DNA from: Oscillospiraceae bacterium
GTDB lineage: Bacteria > Bacillota > Clostridia > Oscillospirales > Ruminococcaceae
Length of the DNA: 12,120 nucleotides
Reading direction: 5' to 3'
NCBI GenBank assembly: GCA_014796735.1
Contig: JAAVIG010000058.1
Location: forward strand, 1-12,120
This document shows positions 1 through 5,962 of the stretch, piece after piece. The position numbers and the translations under genes were made by a program. The first letter of the stretch is position 1. Each line of letters starts with the position of its first letter. The notes below the pieces were generated by a model. The model saw only the letters and a list, made by a program, of their open reading frames with translations, did no database searches and was not told the DNA's origin.

Positions 1-40
1 AACATCCAACATCGTTTTGGTTGTCAAGGAAGCAGAATAA
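1..40 (+). CDS. rplV: 50S ribosomal protein uL22 (L22), C-terminal end only
   Basis: Reading in frame from base 2 gives TSNIVLVVKEAE followed by TAA at 38-40. This matches the final beta strand and acidic end typical of bacterial uL22 (TSHI-type ending). uL22 lines the peptide exit tunnel of the large subunit. The assignment is supported by position, because rplV precedes rpsC in nearly all bacterial S10 clusters. Only 12 codons are visible, so nothing can be said about the rest of the protein. Confidence 0.85.
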   Translation, partial: TSNIVLVVKEAE

Positions 41-52
41 GGGAGGATAACA

Positions 53-829
53 ATGGGACAAAAGGTTAATCCACACGGTCTTAGAGTGGGTGTTATCAAG
101 GATTGGGATTCTCGCTGGTATGCGGGTAAGGCAACCTTCGGCGACACATTGGTTGAAGACTTTAAGATCCGTGAGTTTTTAAAGAAAAAGCTCTATAAGG
201 CAGGCATCCCCGACATCGAGATCGAGCGTGACGCCGCAAAAGTTAAAATTCACATTCACTGCGCACAGCCCGGTATGGTAATCGGACAGAAGGGCGCGGA
301 GATCGAAAAGCTCAGAACAGAGCTTGAAAAGATGACAAAGGGCAAGCCCGTAAACATCAATATTATCGAGGTCAAGAACCGCGACATGAACGCACAGCTT
401 ATCGCAGAGAACATCGCTTCTCAGCTTGAGGGCCGTGTAAGCTTCAGAAGAGCAATGAAGACCTGTATCGGTCGTACCATGAAGTGCGGCGCTAAGGGAA
501 TCAAAACTCAGGTAAGCGGAAGACTCGGTGGCGCGGAAATTGCGCGTACCGAAAGCTATCATGAGGGTACGATTCCTCTTCAGACTCTTCGTGCCGACAT
601 CGATTACGGCGTAGCAAGAGCAAGCACAACCTACGGTATTATCGGCGTTAAGGTTTGGCTGTACAAGGGCGAAGTTCTTAAGGGCGAGATCGGCAAGGAA
701 AGAAAAACCGACAGACCCGCAAGAAAAGCAAGAGACAACCGCGACGACCGCGATAACCGCCGTTCAAACCGCGGTGACAGAAGAAATTCCGCACCCAGAG
801 CAGAGAAAAAAGAAGGAGGTAACGAATAA
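53..829 (+). CDS. rpsC: 30S ribosomal protein uS3 (S3) with a long charged C-terminal tail
   Basis: uS3 sits at the mRNA entry of the small subunit and contributes to mRNA unwinding. The N-terminus MGQKVNPHGLRVG is a family signature. The KH type 2 domain carries its GxxG loop as GQKG at residues 78-81. The C-terminal uS3 domain runs from about 120 to 210, including SGRLGGAEIARTE. Residues about 216-258 form a low-complexity tail rich in Arg, Asp, Asn and Lys, which makes the protein (258 aa) longer than the usual 210-235. The start has a GGGAGGA ribosome site just upstream and lies 12 nt after rplV. The stop overlaps the rplP start (TAATG). Confidence 0.98.
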   Translation: MGQKVNPHGLRVGVIKDWDSRWYAGKATFGDTLVEDFKIREFLKKKLYKAGIPDIEIERDAAKVKIHIHCAQPGMVIGQKGAEIEKLRTELEKMTKGKPVNINIIEVKNRDMNAQLIAENIASQLEGRVSFRRAMKTCIGRTMKCGAKGIKTQVSGRLGGAEIARTESYHEGTIPLQTLRADIDYGVARASTTYGIIGVKVWLYKGEVLKGEIGKERKTDRPARKARDNRDDRDNRRSNRGDRRNSAPRAEKKEGGNE

Positions 830-1251
830 TGCTGCTTCCTAAGAGAGTTAAGCACCGCAGAGTGCAGAGAGGTCGTATGACCGGTAAAGCAACACGCGGC
901 AACGTAGTATGCTACGGTGAGTTCGGCTTGCAGGCTATGGAGCCCGCATGGATCACCAGCAACCAGATCGAGGCAGCCCGTATCGCCATGACACGTTATA
1001 TCAAGCGTGGCGGTCAGGTTTGGATCAAGATATTCCCCGATATGCCCGTAACCAAGAAGCCTATGGGTACCCGTATGGGTTCCGGTAAAGGCGCGCCCGA
1101 GTACTGGGTAGCAGTGGTTAAGCCCGGCAGAGTAATGTTTGAAATTGCAGGGGTAAGCGAAGAGGTGGCAAGAGAGGCTATGCGTCTCGCAATGCACAAG
1201 CTTCCCATCAAGTGCAAGTTCGTTAAGAAGGAAGAAGGAGGCGAGCAGTAA
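829..1251 (+). CDS. rplP: 50S ribosomal protein uL16 (L16)
   Basis: uL16 is a late-assembling large-subunit protein near the A-site tRNA elbow and the central protuberance. The 140-aa product has the family N-terminus MLLPKRVKHRRVQRGRM and the conserved stretch with RMGSGKGAPEYW at residues 82-93. Arg82 aligns with the arginine that is hydroxylated in E. coli L16; no modifying enzyme is seen here. The gene overlaps rpsC by one base in TAATG. An AAGGAGG site inside the end of rpsC serves the start, so the two are probably translationally coupled. The C-terminus KKEEGGEQ is coded by another SD-like stretch (GAAGGAGG) that serves rpmC. Confidence 0.98.
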   Translation: MLLPKRVKHRRVQRGRMTGKATRGNVVCYGEFGLQAMEPAWITSNQIEAARIAMTRYIKRGGQVWIKIFPDMPVTKKPMGTRMGSGKGAPEYWVAVVKPGRVMFEIAGVSEEVAREAMRLAMHKLPIKCKFVKKEEGGEQ

Positions 1252-1454
1252 TGAAGGCTACAAAGGAAATCAGAGAGCTCAGCGAGGTCGAGCTTAACAC
1301 ACGCGAGGCCGAGCTTAAACAGGAACTGTTCAACCTCCGTTTTCAGCTTGCCGTTAACCGTCTTGAAAATCCTATGAGGATCAAAGCGGTCAAGAAGGAA
1401 ATCGCAGTTGTAAAAACGATCCGCCGCCAGCGCGAGATCGAAGCCAATAAGTGA
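1251..1454 (+). CDS. rpmC: 50S ribosomal protein uL29 (L29)
   Basis: uL29 is a small helical-hairpin protein near the peptide exit tunnel that contributes to docking of trigger factor and SRP. The 67-aa product has the family pattern: ELS at residues 9-11, then ELKQELFNLRFQLA in helix 1 and a basic second helix ending in IRRQREIEANK. The start overlaps the rplP stop as TAATG, and the ribosome site lies in the rplP C-terminal codons. The gene ends 17 nt before the TTG start of rpsQ. Confidence 0.97.
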   Translation: MKATKEIRELSEVELNTREAELKQELFNLRFQLAVNRLENPMRIKAVKKEIAVVKTIRRQREIEANK

Positions 1455-1471
1455 GAGGGGAGGAACGAACT

Positions 1472-1732
1472 TTGGAAAACACAAGAAACCTTAGAAAAAC
1501 AAGAGTTGGCGTTGTAGTAAGCAACAAGATGGATAAAACCGTCGTAGTAGCGTTGAAGGACAATGTTCGCCACCCCTTGTACAAGAAGATCATCAAGCGC
1601 ACAATCAAGCTTAAAGCTCACGACGAGGAAAATACCTGCAACGTAGGCGATAAGGTTAAGATCATGGAAACAAGACCTCTTTCCAAGGACAAGAGATGGA
1701 GACTTGTTGAAGTGCTTGAGCGTTCTAAATAA
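1472..1732 (+). CDS. rpsQ: 30S ribosomal protein uS17 (S17), TTG start
   Basis: uS17 is an OB-fold protein that binds the 5' domain of 16S rRNA early in small-subunit assembly. The family core is clear: RVGVVVSNKMDKTVVV at residues 11-26, then RHPLYKK and a C-terminal ETRPLSKDKRWRL. I chose TTG at 1472 (86 aa) because AGGGGAGG ends 8 nt upstream and the length fits the family. A GTG at 1451 in the same frame would add seven residues, overlap the rpmC stop and lack a ribosome site. Confidence 0.95.
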   Translation: MENTRNLRKTRVGVVVSNKMDKTVVVALKDNVRHPLYKKIIKRTIKLKAHDEENTCNVGDKVKIMETRPLSKDKRWRLVEVLERSK

Positions 1733-1755
1733 GATAACGGAAGGAGTAAAAACCA

Positions 1756-2124
1756 ATGATACAAATGCAGACACGCCTTAAAGTGGCTGATAACACAGGC
1801 GCGAAAGAGCTTATGTGCATCAGGGTGCTGGGCGGCACACGCAGAAAGTACGCCAATATCGGCGACGTAGTTGTGGCTTCCGTTAAAAAGGCAGCTCCCG
1901 GCGGCACCGTTAAGAAGGGCGACGTTGTAAAATGCGTTATCGTTCGCAGCGCCACAGGCGTAAGACGTGACGACGGCACTTACATTCGTTTCGACGAGAA
2001 CGCGGCTGTTTTAATCAAGGAAGACAAAAACCCCAGAGGAACCCGTATTTTTGTGCCTGTGGCAAGAGAGCTTCGTGACAAGGAATATATGAAGATCCTT
2101 TCCCTTGCTCCCGAAGTACTTTAA
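1756..2124 (+). CDS. rplN: 50S ribosomal protein uL14 (L14)
   Basis: uL14 binds 23S rRNA at the subunit interface, forms an inter-subunit bridge and is the docking point of the silencing factor RsfS. The 122-aa product is full length: MIQMQTRLKVADNTGAKE at the N-terminus, then VLGGTRRKYANIGDVVVASVK, and the end ILSLAPEVL. One oddity is the motif near residue 100, which reads RIFVPVAREL where most bacteria have RIFGPV (Gly to Val). The ribosome site is GGAAGGAG in the 23-nt gap after rpsQ. Confidence 0.98.
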   Translation: MIQMQTRLKVADNTGAKELMCIRVLGGTRRKYANIGDVVVASVKKAAPGGTVKKGDVVKCVIVRSATGVRRDDGTYIRFDENAAVLIKEDKNPRGTRIFVPVARELRDKEYMKILSLAPEVL

Positions 2125-2136
2125 GGAGGAGCAGGA

Positions 2137-2451
2137 ATGAACACTTTACACGTTAAAAAAGGCGACGAAGTAATGATAATTTCCGGCAAGGACAAGGGCA
2201 AAAAGGGCAAGGTTCTGGAAATCTCCCCCTCCGAGGGCAAGGTTATCGTCGAGGGCAGAAACATGGTAACAAAGCATGTTAAGCCCAGAAGACAGGGCGA
2301 GCTCGGCGGCATAGTTAAAGCCGAAGGCCCTCTTTACGCCTGCAAGGTAATGCCTGTCTGCCCCAAGTGCAGCAAGGCCACCAGAGTCGGACACAAGATC
2401 AACGGAGACAAAAAGGTAAGAGTTTGCAAGCACTGCGGCGCGGAGCTTTAA
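2137..2451 (+). CDS. rplX: 50S ribosomal protein uL24 (L24) with Cys4 zinc-ribbon tail
   Basis: uL24 starts large-subunit assembly by binding the 5' end of 23S rRNA. The KOW motif lies in residues 7-33 (KGDEVMIISGKDKGKKGKV), and RNMVTKHVKP at 41-50 is a family signature. The C-terminal part carries two CxxC pairs, Cys75/Cys78 and Cys97/Cys100, a likely zinc site as in many Firmicutes L24 proteins. AAGGAGG overlaps the rplN stop and sets the start. The protein is 104 aa, normal for the family. A 106-nt leader separates it from rplE. Confidence 0.97.
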   Translation: MNTLHVKKGDEVMIISGKDKGKKGKVLEISPSEGKVIVEGRNMVTKHVKPRRQGELGGIVKAEGPLYACKVMPVCPKCSKATRVGHKINGDKKVRVCKHCGAEL

Positions 2452-2557
2452 TTTAAGGCAAGGCGCAAAGCTTAAAGCAAACTCCGTCAATAAACTCAGG
2501 TGAAGGGGCAGGATAAGGTAACTTCCTGCTGTCACCCGCAGTAAGGAGAAAAAAATT
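2452..2557 (+). promoter_or_regulatory. Structured leader upstream of rplE
   Basis: This 106-nt gap is much longer than the gaps around it and holds no ORF. It can form a compound hairpin. GGTGA (2499-2503) pairs with TCACC (2532-2536). After an AGGG/TG internal loop, GCAGG (2508-2512) pairs with CCTGC (2525-2529). After a two-base AT bulge, AAG pairs with CTT (2515-2517/2522-2524), closed by a GTAA (GNRA-type) loop. An alternative pairs CTGC (2526-2529) with GCAG (2538-2541), just before the ribosome site TAAGGAG. In E. coli, S8 represses the spc mRNA at the rplE start. A similar role here is inference from position only. Confidence 0.5.
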
Positions 2558-3097
2558 ATGTCAACAATGAAAACCTACTATAAGGAAAACGTTGCTCCCG
2601 CACTGTTCAAGAAGTTTGGCTACAAGAGCGTTATGCAGATCCCCAAGCTTGACAAGATCGTTGTAAACGTAGCTTGCGGCGAGGCAAAGGACGACCACAA
2701 GAAGGTTGACGCGATAATGGCTGATCTTTCCGCTATAACAGGTCAGAAGCCCGTTATATGCAAGGCTAAGAAGGCTATCGCAAACTTCAAGCTTCGTGAG
2801 GGCAACATCATCGGCGTTAAGGTAACCTTAAGAGGCGAATCCATGTACGAATTTTTGGATCGTTTCTTTAACGTTGCACTGCCCCGTGTACGTGACTTCA
2901 GAGGCATCAATCCCAACAGCTTCGACGGCAGAGGAAATTACAGCGTAGGCGTTAAGGAACAGCTTATTTTCCCCGAGATCGATTACGAAAAGATCGATCA
3001 GATCCGCGGCATGGACATCAACTTTGTAACCACCGCCAACACAGACGAGGAAGCGAGAGAGCTGCTGACCCTTATGGGCGCGCCCTTCTCTAAGTAA
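2558..3097 (+). CDS. rplE: 50S ribosomal protein uL5 (L5)
   Basis: uL5 binds 5S rRNA with uL18, helps place it in the central protuberance and contacts the P-site tRNA. The 179-aa length is standard. Signatures seen are KIVVNVACGEAKDD near residue 33, the segment GQKPVICKAKKAIANFKLREG in the middle, LPRVRDFRGI and YSVGVKEQLIFPEIDYEKI, and the ending TDEEARELLTLMGAPF. The ATG at 2558 has GTAAGGAGA about 10 nt upstream. A second in-frame ATG three codons on would still leave the core intact, but its spacing is worse. Confidence 0.98.
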   Translation: MSTMKTYYKENVAPALFKKFGYKSVMQIPKLDKIVVNVACGEAKDDHKKVDAIMADLSAITGQKPVICKAKKAIANFKLREGNIIGVKVTLRGESMYEFLDRFFNVALPRVRDFRGINPNSFDGRGNYSVGVKEQLIFPEIDYEKIDQIRGMDINFVTTANTDEEARELLTLMGAPFSK

Positions 3098-3114
3098 CGA
3101 AAGGATACTAAGAA

Positions 3115-3300
3115 ATGGCAAAGAAATCAATGATTGCAAAGCAGCAGCGTCCTGCAAAGTTCTCCACAAGAGCGTACAACAGATGTAAGCTTTGCGGCAG
3201 ACCTCATGCTTACCTCCGTAAGTATGGCATTTGCAGAATTTGCTTTAGAGAGCTTGCTTACAAGGGTCAGATCCCCGGCGTCAAGAAAGCAAGCTGGTAA
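3115..3300 (+). CDS. rpsZ: 30S ribosomal protein uS14, zinc-binding type Z
   Basis: uS14 is a late-binding head protein of the small subunit. The 61-aa product is the short zinc form. Two CxxC pairs, Cys24/Cys27 and Cys40/Cys43, form the zinc site, and the ending IPGVKKASW is the type Z signature. The long cysteine-free paralogue used under zinc limitation is not in this window. The gene lies 17 nt after rplE with GAAAGGA as ribosome site. The 126-nt gap that follows separates it from rpsH. Confidence 0.97.
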   Translation: MAKKSMIAKQQRPAKFSTRAYNRCKLCGRPHAYLRKYGICRICFRELAYKGQIPGVKKASW

Positions 3301-3426
3301 ATCAAACCTGAAACGGCAAGAGCCAAACGGGCGGTTGATTTCCCTTAGACGCAGGGTAACAGCTTCCGCACCCGCTGCGGCTAACTACCGATTTCCAATC
3401 TCTATTTTATAGGAGGACGCATAAAG
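3301..3426 (+). promoter_or_regulatory. Structured leader upstream of rpsH
   Basis: This is a 126-nt gap without a gene. Possible pairings are as follows. ATCAA plus CC (3301-3305, 3307-3308) pairs with GGTTGAT (3333-3339) around a bulged A, enclosing a GGC/GCC mini-hairpin (3315-3324). CCCT pairs with AGGG (3342-3345/3353-3356). The competing stem GCAGGGT (3351-3357) pairs with ACCC and TGC (3370-3373, 3376-3378) around a GC bulge. CCGCA pairs with TGCGG (3366-3370/3376-3380). Several of these exclude each other. The ribosome site AGGAGG lies at 3411-3416. Four sequence blocks are shared in order with the rplE leader (see findings). Function is not known from sequence. Confidence 0.4.
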
Positions 3427-3825
3427 ATGCAGATCACCGATACAATCGCAGATATGCTCACAAGAATACGCAATGCAAATTCTGCGAAGCACCCTTCTGT
3501 TGATATTCCCTGCTCCAATATGAAAAAGCAGATCGCTCAGATCCTTGTTGACGAGGGCTACATCAAGAACTTCCGCGTTATCGAGGACAACAAGCAGGGC
3601 ATCATCAGAATCACACTTAAGTACACCGAAAACAAGCAGCAGGTTATTACGGGACTGCGCAGAGTCAGCAAGCCCGGTTTAAGAATTTACTCGAACAGCA
3701 AGGATATGCCTAAGGTAATGAAGGGTCTGGGAATCGCAATTGTTTCCACCTCAAAGGGCGTTATGACCGACAGAGCAGCAAGAGCGGCTCACGTTGGCGG
3801 CGAAGTCCTTGCGTTTGTATGGTAA
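3427..3825 (+). CDS. rpsH: 30S ribosomal protein uS8 (S8)
   Basis: uS8 binds helix 21 of 16S rRNA and organises the platform. In E. coli it also represses its own operon through the spc mRNA. The 132-aa product begins with the signature DTIADMLTRIRNA (residues 5-17) and ends with the conserved RNA-binding block STSKGVMTDRAAR (107-119) and VGGEVLAFVW. The start follows AGGAGG by about ten bases. rplF follows after 13 nt. Confidence 0.98.
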   Translation: MQITDTIADMLTRIRNANSAKHPSVDIPCSNMKKQIAQILVDEGYIKNFRVIEDNKQGIIRITLKYTENKQQVITGLRRVSKPGLRIYSNSKDMPKVMKGLGIAIVSTSKGVMTDRAARAAHVGGEVLAFVW

Positions 3826-3838
3826 GGAGGAACAGGAT

Positions 3839-4384
3839 ATGTCAAGAATAGGAAGAAAGCCTATTGCTGTTCCTGCGGGCGTTGAAGTTAAGGTTGACGG
3901 CAACGCGGTTACAGTAAAAGGACCCAAGGGTACTCTTACAAAGGAGTTTAAGCCCCAGATGACCGTTAAGGTTGACGGTGCGGAGGTACATGTTACCCGT
4001 CCCGACGACGAAGCGGAAAACCGTGCGCTCCACGGACTTACAAGAACCCTTATCGCTAACATGATCGAAGGCGTTACAAACGGATTTTCCAAGACCTTGG
4101 AAATCAACGGCGTTGGTTACAGATGCCAGAAGCAGGGCAAGGACTTGAACCTTACTCTCGGCTTCTCTCACCCCGTTGTTGTGTCCGATACAGAGGACAT
4201 TACAATAGAAGCGCCTCAGCCTAACCAGATCATTATCAAGGGCATCGACAAGCAGAAGGTTGGCCAGTTCGCGGCAGAAGTACGCGGCATACGTCCTCCC
4301 GAACCCTATAAGGGCAAGGGCATCAAGTACGCCGACGAAGTGATCCGCCGCAAGGAAGGCAAAGCCGCTAAGGGCAAGAAGTAA
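3839..4384 (+). CDS. rplF: 50S ribosomal protein uL6 (L6)
   Basis: uL6 lies near the factor-binding site of the large subunit beside the sarcin-ricin loop. The 181-aa protein has the duplicated L6 fold, with N-terminus MSRIGRKPIAVPAGVEV and a C-terminal signature PPEPYKGKGIKYADEVIRRK. I placed the start at ATG 3839, which has TAAGGAGG 8-9 nt upstream and gives the universal MSRIG start. The same frame stays open 45 nt further up, but that overlaps the end of rpsH and is not needed. rplR follows after 17 nt. Confidence 0.97.
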   Translation: MSRIGRKPIAVPAGVEVKVDGNAVTVKGPKGTLTKEFKPQMTVKVDGAEVHVTRPDDEAENRALHGLTRTLIANMIEGVTNGFSKTLEINGVGYRCQKQGKDLNLTLGFSHPVVVSDTEDITIEAPQPNQIIIKGIDKQKVGQFAAEVRGIRPPEPYKGKGIKYADEVIRRKEGKAAKGKK

Positions 4385-4401
4385 GGGAGGCGTAAAGAAG
4401 A

Positions 4402-4761
4402 ATGAAAAAGATCATAGATAAAAAGGAAAACAGAATTAAGCGTCATAAGAGAGTCCGCGGCAAGGTAAGCGGCACCTCCAATTGCCCCCGCCTTAACGTT
4501 TTCCGTTCCGCAAAGCACATTTATGCACAGCTTATCGACGATGTTGCAGGCGTAACACTTTGCTCCGCTTCCACTATGGATAAGGGCTTCGAGGGCTTCG
4601 GCGGCAACGTTGAGGCAGCGAAAAAGGTCGGCCTCGCGCTTGCGGAAAAGGCAAAGGACAAGGGAATCGCCGACGTAGTATTCGACCGTTCCGGTTATGT
4701 ATATCACGGCAGAGTAGCGGCACTTGCAGAGGGTGCGCGTGAAGGCGGACTGAATTTCTAA
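4402..4761 (+). CDS. rplR: 50S ribosomal protein uL18 (L18)
   Basis: uL18 binds 5S rRNA and with uL5 anchors it in the central protuberance. The 119-aa product has a basic flexible N-terminus (KKENRIKRHKRVRGKVSGT), then PRLNVFRSAKHIYAQLIDD and the C-terminal signature FDRSGYVYHGRVAALAEGAR followed by EGGLNF, all typical of the family. The ribosome site GGGAGG follows the rplF stop directly. The gap to rpsE is 16 nt. Confidence 0.98.
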   Translation: MKKIIDKKENRIKRHKRVRGKVSGTSNCPRLNVFRSAKHIYAQLIDDVAGVTLCSASTMDKGFEGFGGNVEAAKKVGLALAEKAKDKGIADVVFDRSGYVYHGRVAALAEGAREGGLNF

Positions 4762-4777
4762 GAAGGAGGAAAAAATT

Positions 4778-5278
4778 TTGGCACTTATAGACGCATCAAA
4801 ACTGGAGCTTTCCGAAAAGGTCGTTGCCATTAACAGAGTAAGCAAGACCGTTCAGGGCGGACGCATCATGAAGTTCAGCGCGCTCGTTGTTGTCGGCGAC
4901 GGAAACGGAATCGTAGGCTTCGGTATGGGTAAGTCCAGCGAAGTTCCCGACGCTATCCGCAAGGGAATCGAGGACGCAAAGAAGAATCTTGTCAAGATTT
5001 CTCTTAAGGGAACAACGATCCCTCATGAGGTTATAGGCAAGTTCGGCGCAGGCGCGGTTCTTATGAAGCCCGCTCCCGAAGGTACCGGCGTTATCGCGGG
5101 CGGCCCCGTTCGTTCCGTAATCGAAATGGCGGGAATCAAGAACATCAGAACAAAGTCTCTTCGTTCCAATAACCCCTGCAACGTAGTAAGAGCTACAATG
5201 GCAGGTCTTACATCTCTCAGAGATGCCGAGCAGGTTGCAGCTTTAAGAGGCAAGACTGTTAAGGAAATCTTCAACTGA
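4778..5278 (+). CDS. rpsE: 30S ribosomal protein uS5 (S5), TTG start
   Basis: uS5 sits on the back of the small subunit at the mRNA entry; changes in it affect decoding accuracy in other bacteria. The N-terminal double-stranded-RNA-binding-like domain covers residues 10-75 (VSKTVQGGRIMKFSALVVVG, then GFGMGKSSEVPDAIRKG). The C-terminal domain covers 90-160 (GAGAVLMKPAPEGTGVIAGG). The length is 166 aa, standard. TTG 4778 is preceded by AAGGAGG with 8 nt spacing, and no better ATG exists upstream in frame. Confidence 0.97.
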   Translation: MALIDASKLELSEKVVAINRVSKTVQGGRIMKFSALVVVGDGNGIVGFGMGKSSEVPDAIRKGIEDAKKNLVKISLKGTTIPHEVIGKFGAGAVLMKPAPEGTGVIAGGPVRSVIEMAGIKNIRTKSLRSNNPCNVVRATMAGLTSLRDAEQVAALRGKTVKEIFN

Positions 5279-5310
5279 GGTGAAGGAAAGTCACGAAAGG
5301 AGTCATTGAA

Positions 5311-5487
5311 ATGGCTAAGAAAATAAAGCTTGTCAAATCATTGATCGGCCGCAAGGACAGTCATATCGCCACAGCGAATTCCCTCGGTCTTCGCAAGATC
5401 GGCGATACTACCGTACAGCCCGACAATGCGGCAACTAACGGCAAAATCAAGACCATCGGTTATATGATCGAGGTCACAGACGAATAA
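5311..5487 (+). CDS. rpmD: 50S ribosomal protein uL30 (L30)
   Basis: uL30 is a small protein of the large subunit that binds 23S rRNA. The 58-aa product reads MAKKIKLVKSLIGRKDSHIA, then SLGLRKIGDTTVQPDN at residues 24-39 and a final strand GYMIEVTDE. LxLVKSxIG near the start and GLRKIG in the middle are family marks. It has the family's normal size and the expected place between rpsE and rplO. GAAAGGAG lies about 10 nt before the ATG. Confidence 0.96.
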   Translation: MAKKIKLVKSLIGRKDSHIATANSLGLRKIGDTTVQPDNAATNGKIKTIGYMIEVTDE

Positions 5488-5515
5488 GAAATTCATTGGA
5501 AAGGAGAGCTTATAA

Positions 5516-5962
5516 ATGAAGCTACACGAATTATCCCCCGCACCCGGTTCAAACAGAGAAGTAAAGCGCATCGGACGCGGACACGGTTCAGGCTGGGGTA
5601 AGACATCGGGCAAGGGTCATAAGGGTCAGTGGGCTCGTTCTGGCGGCGGCGTTAAGCCGGGCTTTGAAGGCGGTCAGACCAAGCTTGCAATGCGTATCCC
5701 TAAGCGCGGATTCAACAACAAGAATTTTGCTACCGTTTACGCTACCGTAAATGTGTCCGACCTTGAAGCAAAGTTCGATAACGGCGCAGTGATCGACGAA
5801 GCGGCTATCGTAGAAGCCGGACTTCTCAAAAAGACCTTTGACGGCGTTAAGGTTCTCGGCAGAGGCGAAATCACAAAGTCATTGACAGTTAAGGCAGCCA
5901 AGTTTTCCGAGAGCGCAAAATCCAAGATTGAAAGCGCAGGCGGAAAGGCTGAGGTGATCTGA
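5516..5962 (+). CDS. rplO: 50S ribosomal protein uL15 (L15)
   Basis: uL15 is a large-subunit protein with a long glycine-rich extension that penetrates 23S rRNA. The extension is visible at residues 19-57 (IGRGHGSGWGKTSGKGHKG, then GGGVKPGFEGGQTKL). The globular C-terminal part ends with SAKSKIESAGGKAEVI. At 148 aa it is typical. The start follows AAAGGAGAG, and the stop overlaps the secY start in TGATG, which suggests translational coupling to secY. Confidence 0.98.
   Translation: MKLHELSPAPGSNREVKRIGRGHGSGWGKTSGKGHKGQWARSGGGVKPGFEGGQTKLAMRIPKRGFNNKNFATVYATVNVSDLEAKFDNGAVIDEAAIVEAGLLKKTFDGVKVLGRGEITKSLTVKAAKFSESAKSKIESAGGKAEVI

Noticed and set aside
631..1197. Long open frame on the minus strand across rpsC/rplP (188 codons), and similar minus-strand frames elsewhere
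   Set aside because: They lie opposite highly conserved ribosomal genes, have no ribosome site and show Cys/Leu/Ser-rich random-looking composition. They are frame shadows.
3134..3412. 92-codon + strand frame over rpsZ and the rpsH leader
   Set aside because: It overlaps rpsZ in another frame, has no ribosome site and matches no known family. The leader part is better explained as structured non-coding RNA.
4306..4845. 179-codon minus-strand frame opposite rplF/rplR/rpsE
   Set aside because: It covers three certain genes on the other strand, with no promoter, ribosome site or family resemblance.
5279..5289. AGGTGAAGG before rpmD resembling the stem in the rplE leader
   Set aside because: AGGTGA is part of the anti-SD complement and recurs before several genes, so it is better read as SD-like sequence than as a shared RNA motif.
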